From the NCBI GenBank assembly GCA_051252415.1, contig JBPOGA010000001.1:1-64000 (forward strand): DNA of 64,000 bases. The letters are read 5' to 3'. This DNA comes from JBPOFY01 sp051252415. Lineage in GTDB: Bacteria > Verrucomicrobiota > Verrucomicrobiia > Opitutales > Coraliomargaritaceae. A program made the position numbers and the translations under genes. Under the pieces are notes generated by a model. That model saw only the letters and a program-made list of their open reading frames with translations, made no database searches and had not been told where the DNA came from. Below, piece by piece: positions 40,245 to 49,774 of the stretch (the stretch's first letter is position 1; each line of letters starts with the position of its first letter).

Positions 40245-41276
40245 ATGCCAGTAGCAACACCAAAACAATACGAAGCCATGCTCGACGCCGCCCAAAAGGG
40301 CAATTACGCCTATCCGGCCGTCAACGTGACCTCAATCACTACAATTAATGCGGCTCTCAAAGCGTTCGCAGATGCAAAAACAGACGGCATCATCCAGGTT
40401 TCTACTGGTGGTGGCCAATTCGCATCTGGCTTGAATGTGAACGATGCTGCATTCGGGGCAATCGTTCTTGCTGAAGCCACACACATTCTTGCTGAAAAGC
40501 ATGACGTGTTGATCGCGCTTCACACTGACCACTGCCATCCTGAAAAGGTAGACGGCTTCCTCAAGCCACTTCTTGAAGCTTCTCGTAAGCGTATCGCAGA
40601 AGGTAAAGGCCCACTCTTCCAGTCGCACATGTTCGACGGTTCTGTGGTAGATCTCGACGAAAATTTAAAAATCTCCAAAGAACTCCTCAAGGAGTGTGCT
40701 GAACTCAACATCATTCTCGAAGTTGAAGCTGGCTGTGTTGGCGGTGAAGAAGATGGCCACGACACTTCTGGTCTTCCGATCGAAAAGCTCTACACCACTC
40801 CTGAAGACATGGTCGAAGTTTACGAAGCACTTCAGCCAATCGGTCGCTTCATCTTCGCCGCAACTTTCGGTAATGTGCATGGCGCTTACAAGCCAGGTTC
40901 CGTTAAGCTCAAGCCAACCATCCTCCGCGATGGCCAAAAGGCAGTGACTGACAAGCATGGTGAAGCCGCACTCATGGACCTCGTCTTCCACGGTGGCTCT
41001 GGCTCCGAGCTCAGCGATATCCGCGAAACACTTGAATATGGTGTGATCAAGATGAACATCGACACCGACACACAATACGCATTCACACGCCCTATCGTGA
41101 CGCACATCTGCCAAAACATCGAAGGTGTGCTTAAGGTTGACGGCGAAGTCGGCGATAAGAAGACATACGACCCACGTGGCTATCTCAAGAAAGCTGAAAA
41201 GAATATGGCGGCTCGTCTCGTTCAAGCAGCAGACGATCTTTGCTCCACTGGCAAGACGATCTTTGGCACTGTCTAA
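40245..41276 (+). CDS. fbaA: Class II fructose-bisphosphate aldolase
   Basis: 343 aa, class IIA. Zn ligands are in HTDHCHPEKV, EAGCVGGEEDG and GNVHGAYKPG; the phosphate motif GGSGS(E) is near residue 250. It splits fructose 1,6-bisphosphate into triose phosphates. A terminator follows at 41298-41330. The 146-bp upstream region should hold its promoter. Confidence 0.95.
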   Translation: MPVATPKQYEAMLDAAQKGNYAYPAVNVTSITTINAALKAFADAKTDGIIQVSTGGGQFASGLNVNDAAFGAIVLAEATHILAEKHDVLIALHTDHCHPEKVDGFLKPLLEASRKRIAEGKGPLFQSHMFDGSVVDLDENLKISKELLKECAELNIILEVEAGCVGGEEDGHDTSGLPIEKLYTTPEDMVEVYEALQPIGRFIFAATFGNVHGAYKPGSVKLKPTILRDGQKAVTDKHGEAALMDLVFHGGSGSELSDIRETLEYGVIKMNIDTDTQYAFTRPIVTHICQNIEGVLKVDGEVGDKKTYDPRGYLKKAEKNMAARLVQAADDLCSTGKTIFGTV

Positions 41277-41297
41277 GTTCGAACATATAGAATTTCA

Positions 41298-41330
41298 AAA
41301 GGCTGGTCGCGAAAGCGTCCGGCCTTTTTT
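41298..41330 (+). terminator. Terminator of the aldolase gene
   Basis: Stem AAAGGCTGG-x-CGC/GCG-x-CCGGCCTTT with GAAA loop and T-run. Confidence 0.88.
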
Positions 41331-41601
41331 ATGCAAAAAACAGCAAAACTAGATAGCAGCATCAATGACGACTTACAGTAATCCAACACATACTGAGAAC
41401 ACTATAACCATCGTTAGACGATATAGATAGGGTTTATAGGCGTCGTTATCGATGCGTTCAATAATCTCGAACGAGCACGCCGAGATACTCCAATTTATTC
41501 AAATAGCCCAATTAGAAACCAAGAATAATCTTGCAGTAGAATTAACAACGCTTATCAATTTTCAAAAATCCAATAAGACAAACTTAACGAATTAATTCAA
41601 A
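41331..41601. other. Intergenic region before pnt
   Basis: AT-rich 271 bp with no credible gene and no obvious RNA. It should hold the pnt promoter. Confidence 0.6.
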
Positions 41602-42738
41602 ATGAAGCGCTTATTCGCCCCCACCGAAACGCACCCCGCTGAAACACGAGCAGCCATTGCTCCCAGCACGGTCAAAAAGCTTATAGAGCTAGGACTCGAA
41701 ATACTCGTCGAAACAGGCGCAGGTCTGAAATCTGACTATACGGACGCTGAGTTTGAACAAGCAGGTGCCACCATCGTGCCAGATGCAAAAACTGGCTATG
41801 ATAAAGCAGATATCGTGACTCGTGTGCGCAAACCAGAAGCCGCTGATCTTGACATGGTGAAAGCAGGAACGCTTCACATCAGTTTCCTAGATCCCTTTAA
41901 CGAGAAGGCACTCATCGATGACATCGCCAAACGCGACATCGCTGCCATTAGCTTGGAAATGATTCCACGTTCCACCCTCGCTCAGAAGATGGACGCCCTT
42001 TCCTCTCAAGCGAATCTTGCAGGCTACGCAGCGGTCACACTCTCCGCAGACCGCTTAACCAAGATTTTGCCAATGATGATGACGCCGTCGGGCACTATTT
42101 CACCAGCGCGCTATTTCATTATCGGTGTTGGTGTCGCTGGCCTCCAAGCCATTGCCACAGCAAAACGCCTCGGCGCACGCGTTGAAGCATTCGACACACG
42201 CCCTGTCGTGGAAGAACAAGTTAAGTCGCTCGGCGCAAAGTTCGTCAAAGTCGACCTCGGTGAAATGGGCCAAACTGATCAAGGTTACGCTAAAGAACTC
42301 ACACCAGAGCAGCTTGAAAAACAGCGTCTAGAGATGGCCAAAGCTTGCGCGCGCGCCGACGTGGTGATCACCACCGCGAAACTGTTTGGCCGTAAGGCTC
42401 CACAAATCCTGAACAAGGAAGTGCTCGATCAAATGCAACGCGGCTCCATCCTGATCGACCTTGCTGTTGAATCTGGTGGCAACGTCGAAGGATCCAAAGT
42501 CGGCGAAGAAGTTGTTACAGAAAACGGTGTGCGCATCATCGGCCATGAAAACCTCGAAGGTTATTATCCGAAAGATGCGACTCTCATGTTAGCATCCAAC
42601 TTCTATAATCTTATCGAACACTTCTGGGACGCCGAAGCAAAAGATTTCAAATACGACACAGAAGACGAAATACTCAATGGCTGCCTCATCACCAAAGACG
42701 GCGCGATTGTTCACGAAAAATTCAAAGGCGAAGCCTAA
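41602..42738 (+). CDS. pntAA: NAD(P) transhydrogenase subunit alpha, part 1
   Basis: 378 aa. The N-terminal alanine dehydrogenase/PNT domain has PTETHPAETRAAIAPS, and the NAD-binding domain has GVGVAGLQAIATAKRLGARV with EAFDTRP. It ends before the membrane spans, which are encoded by the next gene, so the alpha subunit is split as in Rhodospirillum-type enzymes. With PntAB and PntB it uses the proton gradient to make NADPH from NADH. Confidence 0.94.
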   Translation: MKRLFAPTETHPAETRAAIAPSTVKKLIELGLEILVETGAGLKSDYTDAEFEQAGATIVPDAKTGYDKADIVTRVRKPEAADLDMVKAGTLHISFLDPFNEKALIDDIAKRDIAAISLEMIPRSTLAQKMDALSSQANLAGYAAVTLSADRLTKILPMMMTPSGTISPARYFIIGVGVAGLQAIATAKRLGARVEAFDTRPVVEEQVKSLGAKFVKVDLGEMGQTDQGYAKELTPEQLEKQRLEMAKACARADVVITTAKLFGRKAPQILNKEVLDQMQRGSILIDLAVESGGNVEGSKVGEEVVTENGVRIIGHENLEGYYPKDATLMLASNFYNLIEHFWDAEAKDFKYDTEDEILNGCLITKDGAIVHEKFKGEA

Positions 42739-42774
42739 TTTCCATTAGCCATTACACATTAGCTTTTAACTATC

Positions 42775-43053
42775 ATGGACCTCACACTTTTACTTTTCAT
42801 ATTCGTGCTCGCCGCCTTCTTAGGCTTTGAGCTTATCGCCAAAGTGCCCTCGCAATTGCACACGCCGCTCATGTCGGGCTCCAATGCAATTTCAGGTATC
42901 ACTGTTGTTGGCGCAATCCTCGCAGTAAAGACAACAGCCGACACCGCATCCATGTGGATCGGATTCGCCGCCATCGTGCTGGCTACAATCAATGTCGTCG
43001 GCGGCTACATGGTCACTGACCGCATGCTCGGTATGTTTAAAAAGAAGAAGTAA
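42775..43053 (+). CDS. pntAB: NAD(P) transhydrogenase subunit alpha, part 2
   Basis: 92 aa with three membrane spans. The family motifs are present: LGFELIAKVPSQLHTPLMSG, NAISGITVVGAILA and VVGGYMVTDRMLGMF. It is the membrane part of the split alpha subunit. It follows pntAA by 36 bp and precedes pntB by 36 bp. Confidence 0.95.
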   Translation: MDLTLLLFIFVLAAFLGFELIAKVPSQLHTPLMSGSNAISGITVVGAILAVKTTADTASMWIGFAAIVLATINVVGGYMVTDRMLGMFKKKK

Positions 43054-43089
43054 ACACGCGAACATAGAACGTCCAACTTTGAACATCAA

Positions 43090-44517
43090 ATGGAACAAAT
43101 CGTAAATCTTTCCTACATCGCAGCCGCGATCCTCTTCGTCTTTGGCATCAAGATGCTGGGTAACGCCAGCACCGCCCGCAAAGGTAATCAACTTTCATCT
43201 GTCGGTATGGCGCTCGCCATACTTGTCACACTGCTAGACAGCGATCTTAGCTATATGCTGATCATCGGCGGCCTTGTTGCTGGTAGCGCCATCGGGTTCA
43301 TCGCAGCGAAGCGTGTGCAGATGACAGGCATGCCTGAGCTCGTCGCCCTCTTCAATGGCTTTGGCGGCCTCGCCTCTCTACTTGTTGGCGCTGCAGAATA
43401 CCAACGCGCTCATGCCGCCATCAACGGAAACCTGCTCGGCAAAGTCGCCGAAGCTGCTGGTATCGAAACCGTCAATACGTTTACCGCATTCGTCATCGTG
43501 CTCGCGATTTTGATTGGTGGCATCACCTTTACCGGTTCCATCTATGCGTGGGGTAAACTCTCAGGTAAACTCGGCGGTCGCGCCCTAACCTTCCCGGGTC
43601 AAAAGGCTTTCAATGCCCTGCTAGCAATTGGCATCATCGCTACAGGCATTGCCTTCACCCTCGATCCAACTGGTTCGATCGGCTACCCAATGCTGATCGC
43701 GGTCATTGTGCTCTCACTATTACTTGGAGCTTGTGCAGTTATGCCAATCGGCGGTGGTGACATGCCAGTTGTGATCTCCCTGTTAAATTCCTGCTCAGGT
43801 CTTGCGGCCTCCGCAGCTGGGTTCGTAATTGGCAACAACGTGCTAATCGTCGCTGGCTGCTTAGTCGGCGCCTCTGGACTCATCCTTACCGTCATCATGT
43901 GTAAGGCGATGAACCGCACCTTGGTCAATGTGCTCTTCTCAGGATTTGGTTCTACTACGCAGCAATCTAGTGGTGAAAGCACAGGTGAGCTCAAACCAAT
44001 TTCAGTTGAAGATGCCTACTACATCTTAGAAGCCGCGAAGAGCGTGGTCGTTATCCCAGGCTATGGAATGGCGGTCGCACAAGCGCAGCACGCCGTCAAA
44101 GAACTTGGCGAAATCCTTGCAGAAAACGGCTGCGAAATGCGCTTTGCAATTCACCCCGTTGCTGGACGTATGCCTGGGCACATGAATGTGCTTCTTGCCG
44201 AAGCCGATGTTGCCTACGAGCAACTTTGTGAAATGGACGACGTCAACCCAACCATGGAAATGGTCGACGTCGCGATTGTCATCGGCGCGAATGACGTGGT
44301 TAACCCCGCAGCAGCCAATGATGAGAGCAGCCCCATCTACGGGATGCCAATTATCGAAGCCTACAAAGCGAAAACAACTTTCTGCCTCAAGCGCGGCAAG
44401 GGAGCTGGTTTCTCTGGCCTAGAAAACACTCTCTTCACTGCACCGAATTCTCGCATGATTTACGGCGACGCCAAAGCGACAGTCACTGGACTCGTCACAC
44501 AATTCAAAGACAGTTAA
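43090..44517 (+). CDS. pntB: NAD(P) transhydrogenase subunit beta
   Basis: 475 aa. An N-terminal set of about nine membrane segments (to about residue 280) is followed by the NADP-binding domain III with VVIPGYGMAVAQAQHAVKEL, HPVAGRMPGHMNVLLAEA and IVIGANDVVNPAA. This is the NADPH-forming, proton-translocating subunit. A terminator follows at 44538-44568. Confidence 0.95.
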   Translation: MEQIVNLSYIAAAILFVFGIKMLGNASTARKGNQLSSVGMALAILVTLLDSDLSYMLIIGGLVAGSAIGFIAAKRVQMTGMPELVALFNGFGGLASLLVGAAEYQRAHAAINGNLLGKVAEAAGIETVNTFTAFVIVLAILIGGITFTGSIYAWGKLSGKLGGRALTFPGQKAFNALLAIGIIATGIAFTLDPTGSIGYPMLIAVIVLSLLLGACAVMPIGGGDMPVVISLLNSCSGLAASAAGFVIGNNVLIVAGCLVGASGLILTVIMCKAMNRTLVNVLFSGFGSTTQQSSGESTGELKPISVEDAYYILEAAKSVVVIPGYGMAVAQAQHAVKELGEILAENGCEMRFAIHPVAGRMPGHMNVLLAEADVAYEQLCEMDDVNPTMEMVDVAIVIGANDVVNPAAANDESSPIYGMPIIEAYKAKTTFCLKRGKGAGFSGLENTLFTAPNSRMIYGDAKATVTGLVTQFKDS

Positions 44518-44537
44518 GTCCCGATACATTTTAAGAC

Positions 44538-44568
44538 AAAGGCCGCAGCTACAAACTGCGGCCTTTTT
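44538..44568 (+). terminator. Terminator of the pnt operon
   Basis: Perfect stem AAAGGCCGCAG/CTGCGGCCTTT and T-run. Confidence 0.92.
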
Positions 44569-44621
44569 TGTATTAGAACAAATCGGAAAATCCTAAGGGT
44601 TAAATGACAGGCAGTCTTCCC

Positions 44622-44698
44622 GTAGGAGAGGGTTTATCCCTCGACCACCTCTGAGGAGCCATTGCGCATACGAAGTCGAGGGGCAAACCCTCTCCTAC
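44622..44698. repeat. Palindromic repeat family A, copy 2
   Basis: Arms GTAGGAGAGGGTTTATCCC and GGGGCAAACCCTCTCCTAC around TCGAC/GTCGA. It lies between convergent pntB and psd. Confidence 0.85.
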
Positions 44699-44747
44699 AA
44701 ATTGTGTCATGAGTGATTCGCTCTCTTCGGGAAGCACGCACTACAAC

Positions 44748-45659
44748 TCACCCAGTCACGCCGCAGCGTTCCCCCATCTTGGCGTAAACCTCATGGCCGT
44801 TTGCAGCATGGGTATTTAAATCGTCATCAAATTGAATCGCGCCCTTCTTGAACACGGTGGTCACGCAGGAACCACCGAAAGAGAAATAACCTTTATCGCC
44901 ACCTTTACTAACCGCACCTGGGGTGAATGTGCTGTGCATACCACCGACACAAGTCGCTCCAACTTCCATCACGACAACTTTACCAAACTGCGGCGAATCC
45001 ACCACCGTGCGGGCTCGACGGTTTTCCCAGAGGATCGCTAAACGACGGCGTAACGCCAGTGGACTGACTGAGCGTAAACTACCGTCGAGAGTTTTCACTT
45101 CACCTGCATCACCTGAAACTGGAAAGTGGTAACGGTGATAATCCACCGGGCACAGACGTGAAATCAACACCGAGCCTCCCTCGAATTCTTTAGCCAATTC
45201 CGCACAACCGAGAAACTTCTCTAGATCGAAACGCTGGCCTTTGATATAAAATTGATCGGTCGCGTTAAGATTCTGAATTGCCAAATGACGACCATCCGCT
45301 GGAAACACTGCTACGTCAGCACCCTCTGCAATCGGACGTGCCGAAGGTTTCAATTTACGATAAAAAAACTCGTTAAAACTGCGGTAGCTTTCAACGGGGT
45401 CAGCAAATTCCCCGACGTCGACGCCGTAGTCTTCGATAAACGGCTGCACCTTAGACTGGCTCACAGAACGATCCATACGCCAACCATACCAACGGGAGAA
45501 CCACAAACGCTTAACAGCAACTTCGACAGTTAAGCGCCCCAAAGGGTTGCCATAAGCCCAGCGCAGAAAACCTTCGCCGTATACAGACTCGGTTTCTACT
45601 TCGCCGCTGTGGCGATTGTAGAACTCAATAGGTGCATCGTATTGTTCGGCTTGATTCAT
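44748..45659 (-). CDS. psd: Phosphatidylserine decarboxylase
   Basis: 303 aa. The likely self-cleavage site that makes the pyruvoyl group is in YFSFGGSCVTTV (Ser of GGS). Other family motifs are FFYRKLKPSARPI, VFPADGRH, RLCPVDYHRYHFP and VVMEVGATCVGG. It makes phosphatidylethanolamine from phosphatidylserine at the inner membrane. Confidence 0.92.
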   Translation of the reverse strand: MNQAEQYDAPIEFYNRHSGEVETESVYGEGFLRWAYGNPLGRLTVEVAVKRLWFSRWYGWRMDRSVSQSKVQPFIEDYGVDVGEFADPVESYRSFNEFFYRKLKPSARPIAEGADVAVFPADGRHLAIQNLNATDQFYIKGQRFDLEKFLGCAELAKEFEGGSVLISRLCPVDYHRYHFPVSGDAGEVKTLDGSLRSVSPLALRRRLAILWENRRARTVVDSPQFGKVVVMEVGATCVGGMHSTFTPGAVSKGGDKGYFSFGGSCVTTVFKKGAIQFDDDLNTHAANGHEVYAKMGERCGVTG

Positions 45660-45684
45660 AAAAAGTCTTAATCTTACTCGTAAT

Positions 45685-45757
45685 GTCGGAGAGGGTTTAT
45701 ACCTCGACCATCAACCGGTATCTAATCCACGAGGTCGAGGGATAAACCCTCTCCTAC
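45685..45757. repeat. Palindromic repeat family A, copy 3
   Basis: Arms GTCGGAGAGGGTTTATACC and GGGATAAACCCTCTCCTAC with TCGACC/GGTCGA. It lies between the crcB pair and psd, all on the minus strand. Confidence 0.82.
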
Positions 45758-45791
45758 CAAAAAATTAAAATCAACCACTCAGTATATATGC

Positions 45792-46187
45792 TTAAGACGA
45801 TTCGCTACGCGAACGCACAGCCAGTGAAAGCCCCAACCAAACCGCAATCAGACCAAAACCAAAACTCGCAGCAGCATAGAATCCGGCGAGCTGCCCTTCG
45901 CCTTTATTGACAAGGTCTACTATTTGCCAGGTGAAGGTTGAAAAGGTCGTGTAGCCACCACAAAAGCCAGTTGTCCAAAAATGGAAACGATGTGGGTGCG
46001 GCGCAATTGTGCCTTCTGTAGCCCAGCGCCCGGCTAGCCAACCGATCGATAAGGAACCCGTCAGATTGATGACTAAGGTCGACGGCGAAAAATGGCCAAA
46101 GCCTACCTGCAATGCCAGCAGGTCAATTATATAGCGCAGACTACCACCTATGGCGCTACCAAGTCCAATCCACAGGAGTTGCTTCAT
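45792..46187 (-). CDS. crcB: Fluoride channel CrcB, second gene
   Basis: 131 aa with four membrane segments. It has SLRYIID, LVINLTGSLSIGW (channel Asn) and TTGFCGGYTTFSTFTWQ, the CrcB/Fluc core motif. It overlaps the upstream crcB (ATGA). Paired CrcB genes can form heterodimers, as in Bacillus. It exports fluoride. Confidence 0.93.
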   Translation of the reverse strand: MKQLLWIGLGSAIGGSLRYIIDLLALQVGFGHFSPSTLVINLTGSLSIGWLAGRWATEGTIAPHPHRFHFWTTGFCGGYTTFSTFTWQIVDLVNKGEGQLAGFYAAASFGFGLIAVWLGLSLAVRSRSESS

Positions 46188-46570
46188 GCGGTCAGCCCCT
46201 CACTAATGGCAAAGCCCGCGATGGCACACAGCGCACACAGCGCCAAGCTACCAAATGCATTGGCGGCGACGCGGCCCCACTGCTGCTTCGAAACCAATGT
46301 TAACGTTTGCAGGCTAAAAGTCGAAAAGGTCGTCAGTCCGCCACAAAAGCCAATTGCCGAAAACGCATGTGCGCCCTGTAACGACAGCCATGAGTCTACG
46401 GGTTCGACCCCCGCCCCGAGCACAAGCCCGAGTAGGAAGCTGCCCAAAACGTTCACCGCCAAGGTGCCCCAAGGGAAGGCCTCACCGCATAGGCGATTCA
46501 TCCACGTCATCAGTAGGTAACGCAGCATGCCGCCAAGTGCGCACCCAATAGCTACAAATATGATTAACAC
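46184..46570 (-). CDS. crcB: Fluoride channel CrcB, first gene
   Basis: 128 aa with four membrane segments. Motifs GGMLRYLLM, TLAVNVLGSFLLG and IGFCGGLTTFSTFSLQ are intact. It shares the overlapping ATGA with the downstream crcB. No fluoride riboswitch was recognised upstream. Confidence 0.94.
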   Translation of the reverse strand: MLIIFVAIGCALGGMLRYLLMTWMNRLCGEAFPWGTLAVNVLGSFLLGLVLGAGVEPVDSWLSLQGAHAFSAIGFCGGLTTFSTFSLQTLTLVSKQQWGRVAANAFGSLALCALCAIAGFAISEGLTA

Positions 46571-46759
46571 CCCTCTTGCTTGGCTCGAAAGCCTCGGCCT
46601 GTAAAGTCTGGAGCGTCACCGTGGGCTGGATACCACGTCCAGATCGACGATTCCTCAATAAAACGCTGAAAAACCTCAAAAATAAGCGGATTAGGCCTTG
46701 ATCTTTCCAAGTGAAGCACGTTTATTCCCCCGCTTTCACTTTTAAACAAAGAGCCCACT

Positions 46760-46918
46760 ATGTCACAACACAATAGCTTTAAGGCCACCGGCGGTGGCGG
46801 CAAAAAGAATCGCACAGTCCTCAAACGCTTCGAGCGTGTGGACCTACTCCGCAAGCGCGGTCAGTGGGAAGACGGCAATCGCGTCGTCGGTCTTAAAAAG
46901 ACTAAGCCAGAAGAGTAA
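46760..46918 (+). CDS. Small basic protein (Chlamydiae/Verrucomicrobia type)
   Basis: 52 aa, starting ATG at 46760. The sequence MSQHNSFKATGGGGKKNRT followed by VLKRFERVDLLRKRGQW is basic and has the FERVDLL pattern of the small basic protein family described in Chlamydiae and Verrucomicrobia, thought to be ribosome- or RNA-associated. A perfect terminator follows. It is divergent from the crcB pair. Confidence 0.85.
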   Translation: MSQHNSFKATGGGGKKNRTVLKRFERVDLLRKRGQWEDGNRVVGLKKTKPEE

Positions 46919-46942
46919 GCCGACGGCTTCAATTACTTTCTC

Positions 46943-46974
46943 AAAGCCCTTCCTAAGTTGGAAGGGCTTTTTTG
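46943..46974 (+). terminator. Terminator of the small basic protein gene
   Basis: Perfect stem AAAGCCCTTCC/GGAAGGGCTTT, six-base loop, T-run. Confidence 0.93.
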
Positions 46975-47112
46975 TGCGCTTCGCTAGAGAGCTATGTAGT
47001 GTAAGGTTTTTCATGGCCATCATAACCAATTGTAAAGTTTTCCCCCTTGACGGTCAAAATCTTCACGGACTTAATTCAAATTCTAATTAATTAACTGCGA
47101 ATTAGAACAATC

Positions 47113-47128
47113 TGGATTGATTCTTGCT
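47113..47128 (+). promoter_or_regulatory. Possible sigma-54 promoter before ptsH
   Basis: TGGATT-GATTC-TTGCT keeps the invariant GG-N10-GC spacing of -24/-12 promoters, about 36 bp before the ATG at 47165. The -24 half is weaker than TGGCAC. rpoN is in this window. Single match, untested. Confidence 0.35.
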
Positions 47129-47164
47129 TAAATCCTAGTAATTAATTTTTTACCGTCTTTCCTT

Positions 47165-47470
<306 letters not shown>

Positions 47471-47491
47471 GTGCATAATTAGAATTTCCCG

Positions 47492-47521
47492 AAAGCCGAT
47501 CCAATGAGATCGGCTTTTTTA
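47492..47521 (+). terminator. Terminator of ptsH
   Basis: Perfect stem AAAGCCGATC/GATCGGCTTT and T-run. Confidence 0.92.
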
Positions 47522-47858
47522 TGTGTAGATAGCATAAACTGTCATAATCTAGCACCACCCCGCCTCGCTGCGCGATCCACCCCGCCTCGTCAAGAATGGG
47601 AGTCTTAAAGTGTAAAACGTTCTAAGTTGTAGCACGTGCTTCTATGCGGAACATCGAGCGCGTGGCCTGATGCGCCTATTACCACAAATACAATTGAAGC
47701 TCCTCCCCAGCTAAGGGGAGGTGTCTGGGCTTGCTTAGACGGAAGGGTTTCTTTCATGACGGAACACCTGCTTCTGATCATAGCAACCATCCATCAAATT
47801 CACACAAAACACACCCTATTCTTGACTTTTTGACTCAAGAACTAAAGTTATACCCTAA
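47522..47858. other. Intergenic region before cysH
   Basis: 337 bp without a credible gene. It holds a small hairpin (CCTCCCC-AGCTAA-GGGGAGG) near 47702-47722 and short CACCCCGCCTCG repeats. It should hold the cysH promoter; no riboswitch was recognised. Confidence 0.5.
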
Positions 47859-48584
47859 ATGAGCGAAAACACCACTACACAAGCAGCACCCAAAAAGGAT
47901 CTCGATCTCGAAACCGCATCCGCGGTGGAGCGTGTCCGCTGGGCGTATGCTCAATATGGTGACAAGCTTGTGCTCAGCACCAGCTTTGGCGTACAGAGCG
48001 CGGTGATGCTACACCTTGTGACGACTCAGATCCCCGACATCCCAGTGATCTTTGTGGATACAGGCTACCTCTTTCCCGAAACCTACCGTTTTGCTGAATC
48101 GCTCACTGAGCGCTTGAACTTGAATCTCAAGACCTACGTGCCCAAGCAAACGGCAGCACAGCAGGAAGCCGTGTATGGCAAGCTTTGGGAAAAAGACCTC
48201 GAAGGGCTCGAACGCTACAACCGAATTAACAAGGTTGAGCCAATGAACCGCGCAGTCACCGAACTCGGCGCAACTGCCTGGCTCTCCGGTTTACGCCGCA
48301 AGCAATCCTCATCTCGTGGAGATCGTCCTGTCGCACAGCAGCAGAACAAAATATTAAAAGTTTATCCAATTATCGATTGGAGCGACCGCGATATTTACAA
48401 TTACCTCACTGAAAATGATCTCCCCTACCATCCACTCTGGGATATGGGCTACGTTTCCGTGGGCGATTGGCATAGCACCAGTAAACTCGGTGAAGGTATG
48501 ACTGCTGAAGAGACACGCTTTGGCGGACTCAAACGCGAATGTGGACTCCACGAAGTCACTGGCGGTTCGGATTACCAAATCTAA
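47859..48584 (+). CDS. cysH: Phosphoadenylyl-sulfate reductase
   Basis: 241 aa. PP-loop-like LSTSFGVQSAVMLHL, FVDTGYLFPETYRFAE, GLRRKQSSSRGDRP and the C-terminal catalytic RECGLHE are present. The extra Cys pairs of the Fe-S (APS) type were not seen, so it is the PAPS-reducing type. It makes sulfite in assimilatory sulfate reduction. No other cys genes are adjacent. Confidence 0.92.
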   Translation: MSENTTTQAAPKKDLDLETASAVERVRWAYAQYGDKLVLSTSFGVQSAVMLHLVTTQIPDIPVIFVDTGYLFPETYRFAESLTERLNLNLKTYVPKQTAAQQEAVYGKLWEKDLEGLERYNRINKVEPMNRAVTELGATAWLSGLRRKQSSSRGDRPVAQQQNKILKVYPIIDWSDRDIYNYLTENDLPYHPLWDMGYVSVGDWHSTSKLGEGMTAEETRFGGLKRECGLHEVTGGSDYQI

Positions 48585-48587
48585 AAA

Positions 48588-48615
48588 AAAGCTACGGTCT
48601 TCACCGTAGCTTTTG
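48588..48615. terminator. Terminator between cysH and galE
   Basis: Stem AAAGCTACGG/CCGTAGCTTT with A-run and T-run on either side; it can serve both convergent genes. Confidence 0.9.
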
Positions 48616-48654
48616 TAAATGGATACGTGGCCGTGCCACAGTCTGTGCTAAGTG

Positions 48655-49635
48655 CTAATCATTGTAGCCTTCAGGATTGGCGACGTGCCAATTCCATGCA
48701 GCAGATACGATGGACTTAAGGTCTGGATACTTTGGCTGCCAGCCAAGTTCATTCACGATCTTTTCACTGGCTGCGATCAGCGTAGCAGGATCGCCAGCGC
48801 GGCGCGGTTTAACTTCCGCTGGAATTGCGTGACCAGTAACTTCGCGCGCAGTCTCGATGACCTCCTTCACGGAGTAGCCTTGGCCGTTACCTAGATTGTA
48901 AACCTTGTTTTCGATCTCGATAGCTCCAAGCGCGAGGATGTGCGCCTGAGCGAGATCCACGACGTGGATGTAGTCGCGGACACAAGTGCCGTCTGGTGTA
49001 TCGTAGTCGTCACCAAACATGTAGATCTTGTCGCGTTTACCCAGTGCCACTTGAAGCACTAGTGGAATCAAGTGAAGCTCTGGTGTATGATCTTCGCCAC
49101 GCTCCTCACTGGCACCTGCTGCATTGAAGTAGCGCAGACATGCATAATTGAAGAATGGATAAACACGTGCCATCCAGTAGAGGTAGCGCTCAATGATAAA
49201 CTTGGACTCGCCGTATGGACTACCTGGCACGATACGCTCGTCTTCGGCGATCGGCACTCGCTCTGGGTCGTCGAACAAGTTCGCCGTCGAAGATAGGATA
49301 AAGCGCCCCACCTTAAACTCGATCGCGCACTTCAGTAGATTCAAGCCATTGGCGACATTATCACCAAGGTAGATCCATGGGTTTTCCATCGACTCACCAA
49401 CAAGCGACTTCGCAGCGAAGTGCATAATGGCATCTGGCTGAAAACGGCCCATGGCTTCACGAATTTCTTCAATTCTTGATAAATCACCAACTACAAGCTC
49501 TGCGGACGGGTGCACTGCAGCTCTGTGACCGAGTGATAAATTATCAAACACCATCACATCATGCCCTGCGAGGACTAGTTGTTCAACGGCGACACTGCCG
49601 ATATAACCGGCTCCTCCTGTTACGAATACTTTCAT
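48655..49635 (-). CDS. galE: UDP-glucose 4-epimerase
   Basis: 326 aa, extended SDR. N-terminal VTGGAGYIGSVAVEQL, catalytic SSTANLF and YGESKFIIERY (Tyr-x-x-x-Lys), and the NDPGL-like PRRAGDPATLIAAS are present. It interconverts UDP-glucose and UDP-galactose for envelope sugars. Confidence 0.94.
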   Translation of the reverse strand: MKVFVTGGAGYIGSVAVEQLVLAGHDVMVFDNLSLGHRAAVHPSAELVVGDLSRIEEIREAMGRFQPDAIMHFAAKSLVGESMENPWIYLGDNVANGLNLLKCAIEFKVGRFILSSTANLFDDPERVPIAEDERIVPGSPYGESKFIIERYLYWMARVYPFFNYACLRYFNAAGASEERGEDHTPELHLIPLVLQVALGKRDKIYMFGDDYDTPDGTCVRDYIHVVDLAQAHILALGAIEIENKVYNLGNGQGYSVKEVIETAREVTGHAIPAEVKPRRAGDPATLIAASEKIVNELGWQPKYPDLKSIVSAAWNWHVANPEGYND

Positions 49636-49774
49636 ACTATAAAATTTTTAGGATATTTAGGAAAGATTATGATGTTAAAGGTATTAATGATTAGGTCACG
49701 AATGAACTGTCTAAAACTAGTATTCACCATGAAAATTCGAAGATAGGCTTACAATTATAATTGAAGCCCATTTA

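Noticed and set aside
40665..41225. Minus-strand open frame of 186 codons
   Set aside because: It lies antisense within the aldolase gene.
46571..46759. Fluoride riboswitch before crcB
   Set aside because: The conserved pseudoknot sequence was not visible by eye.
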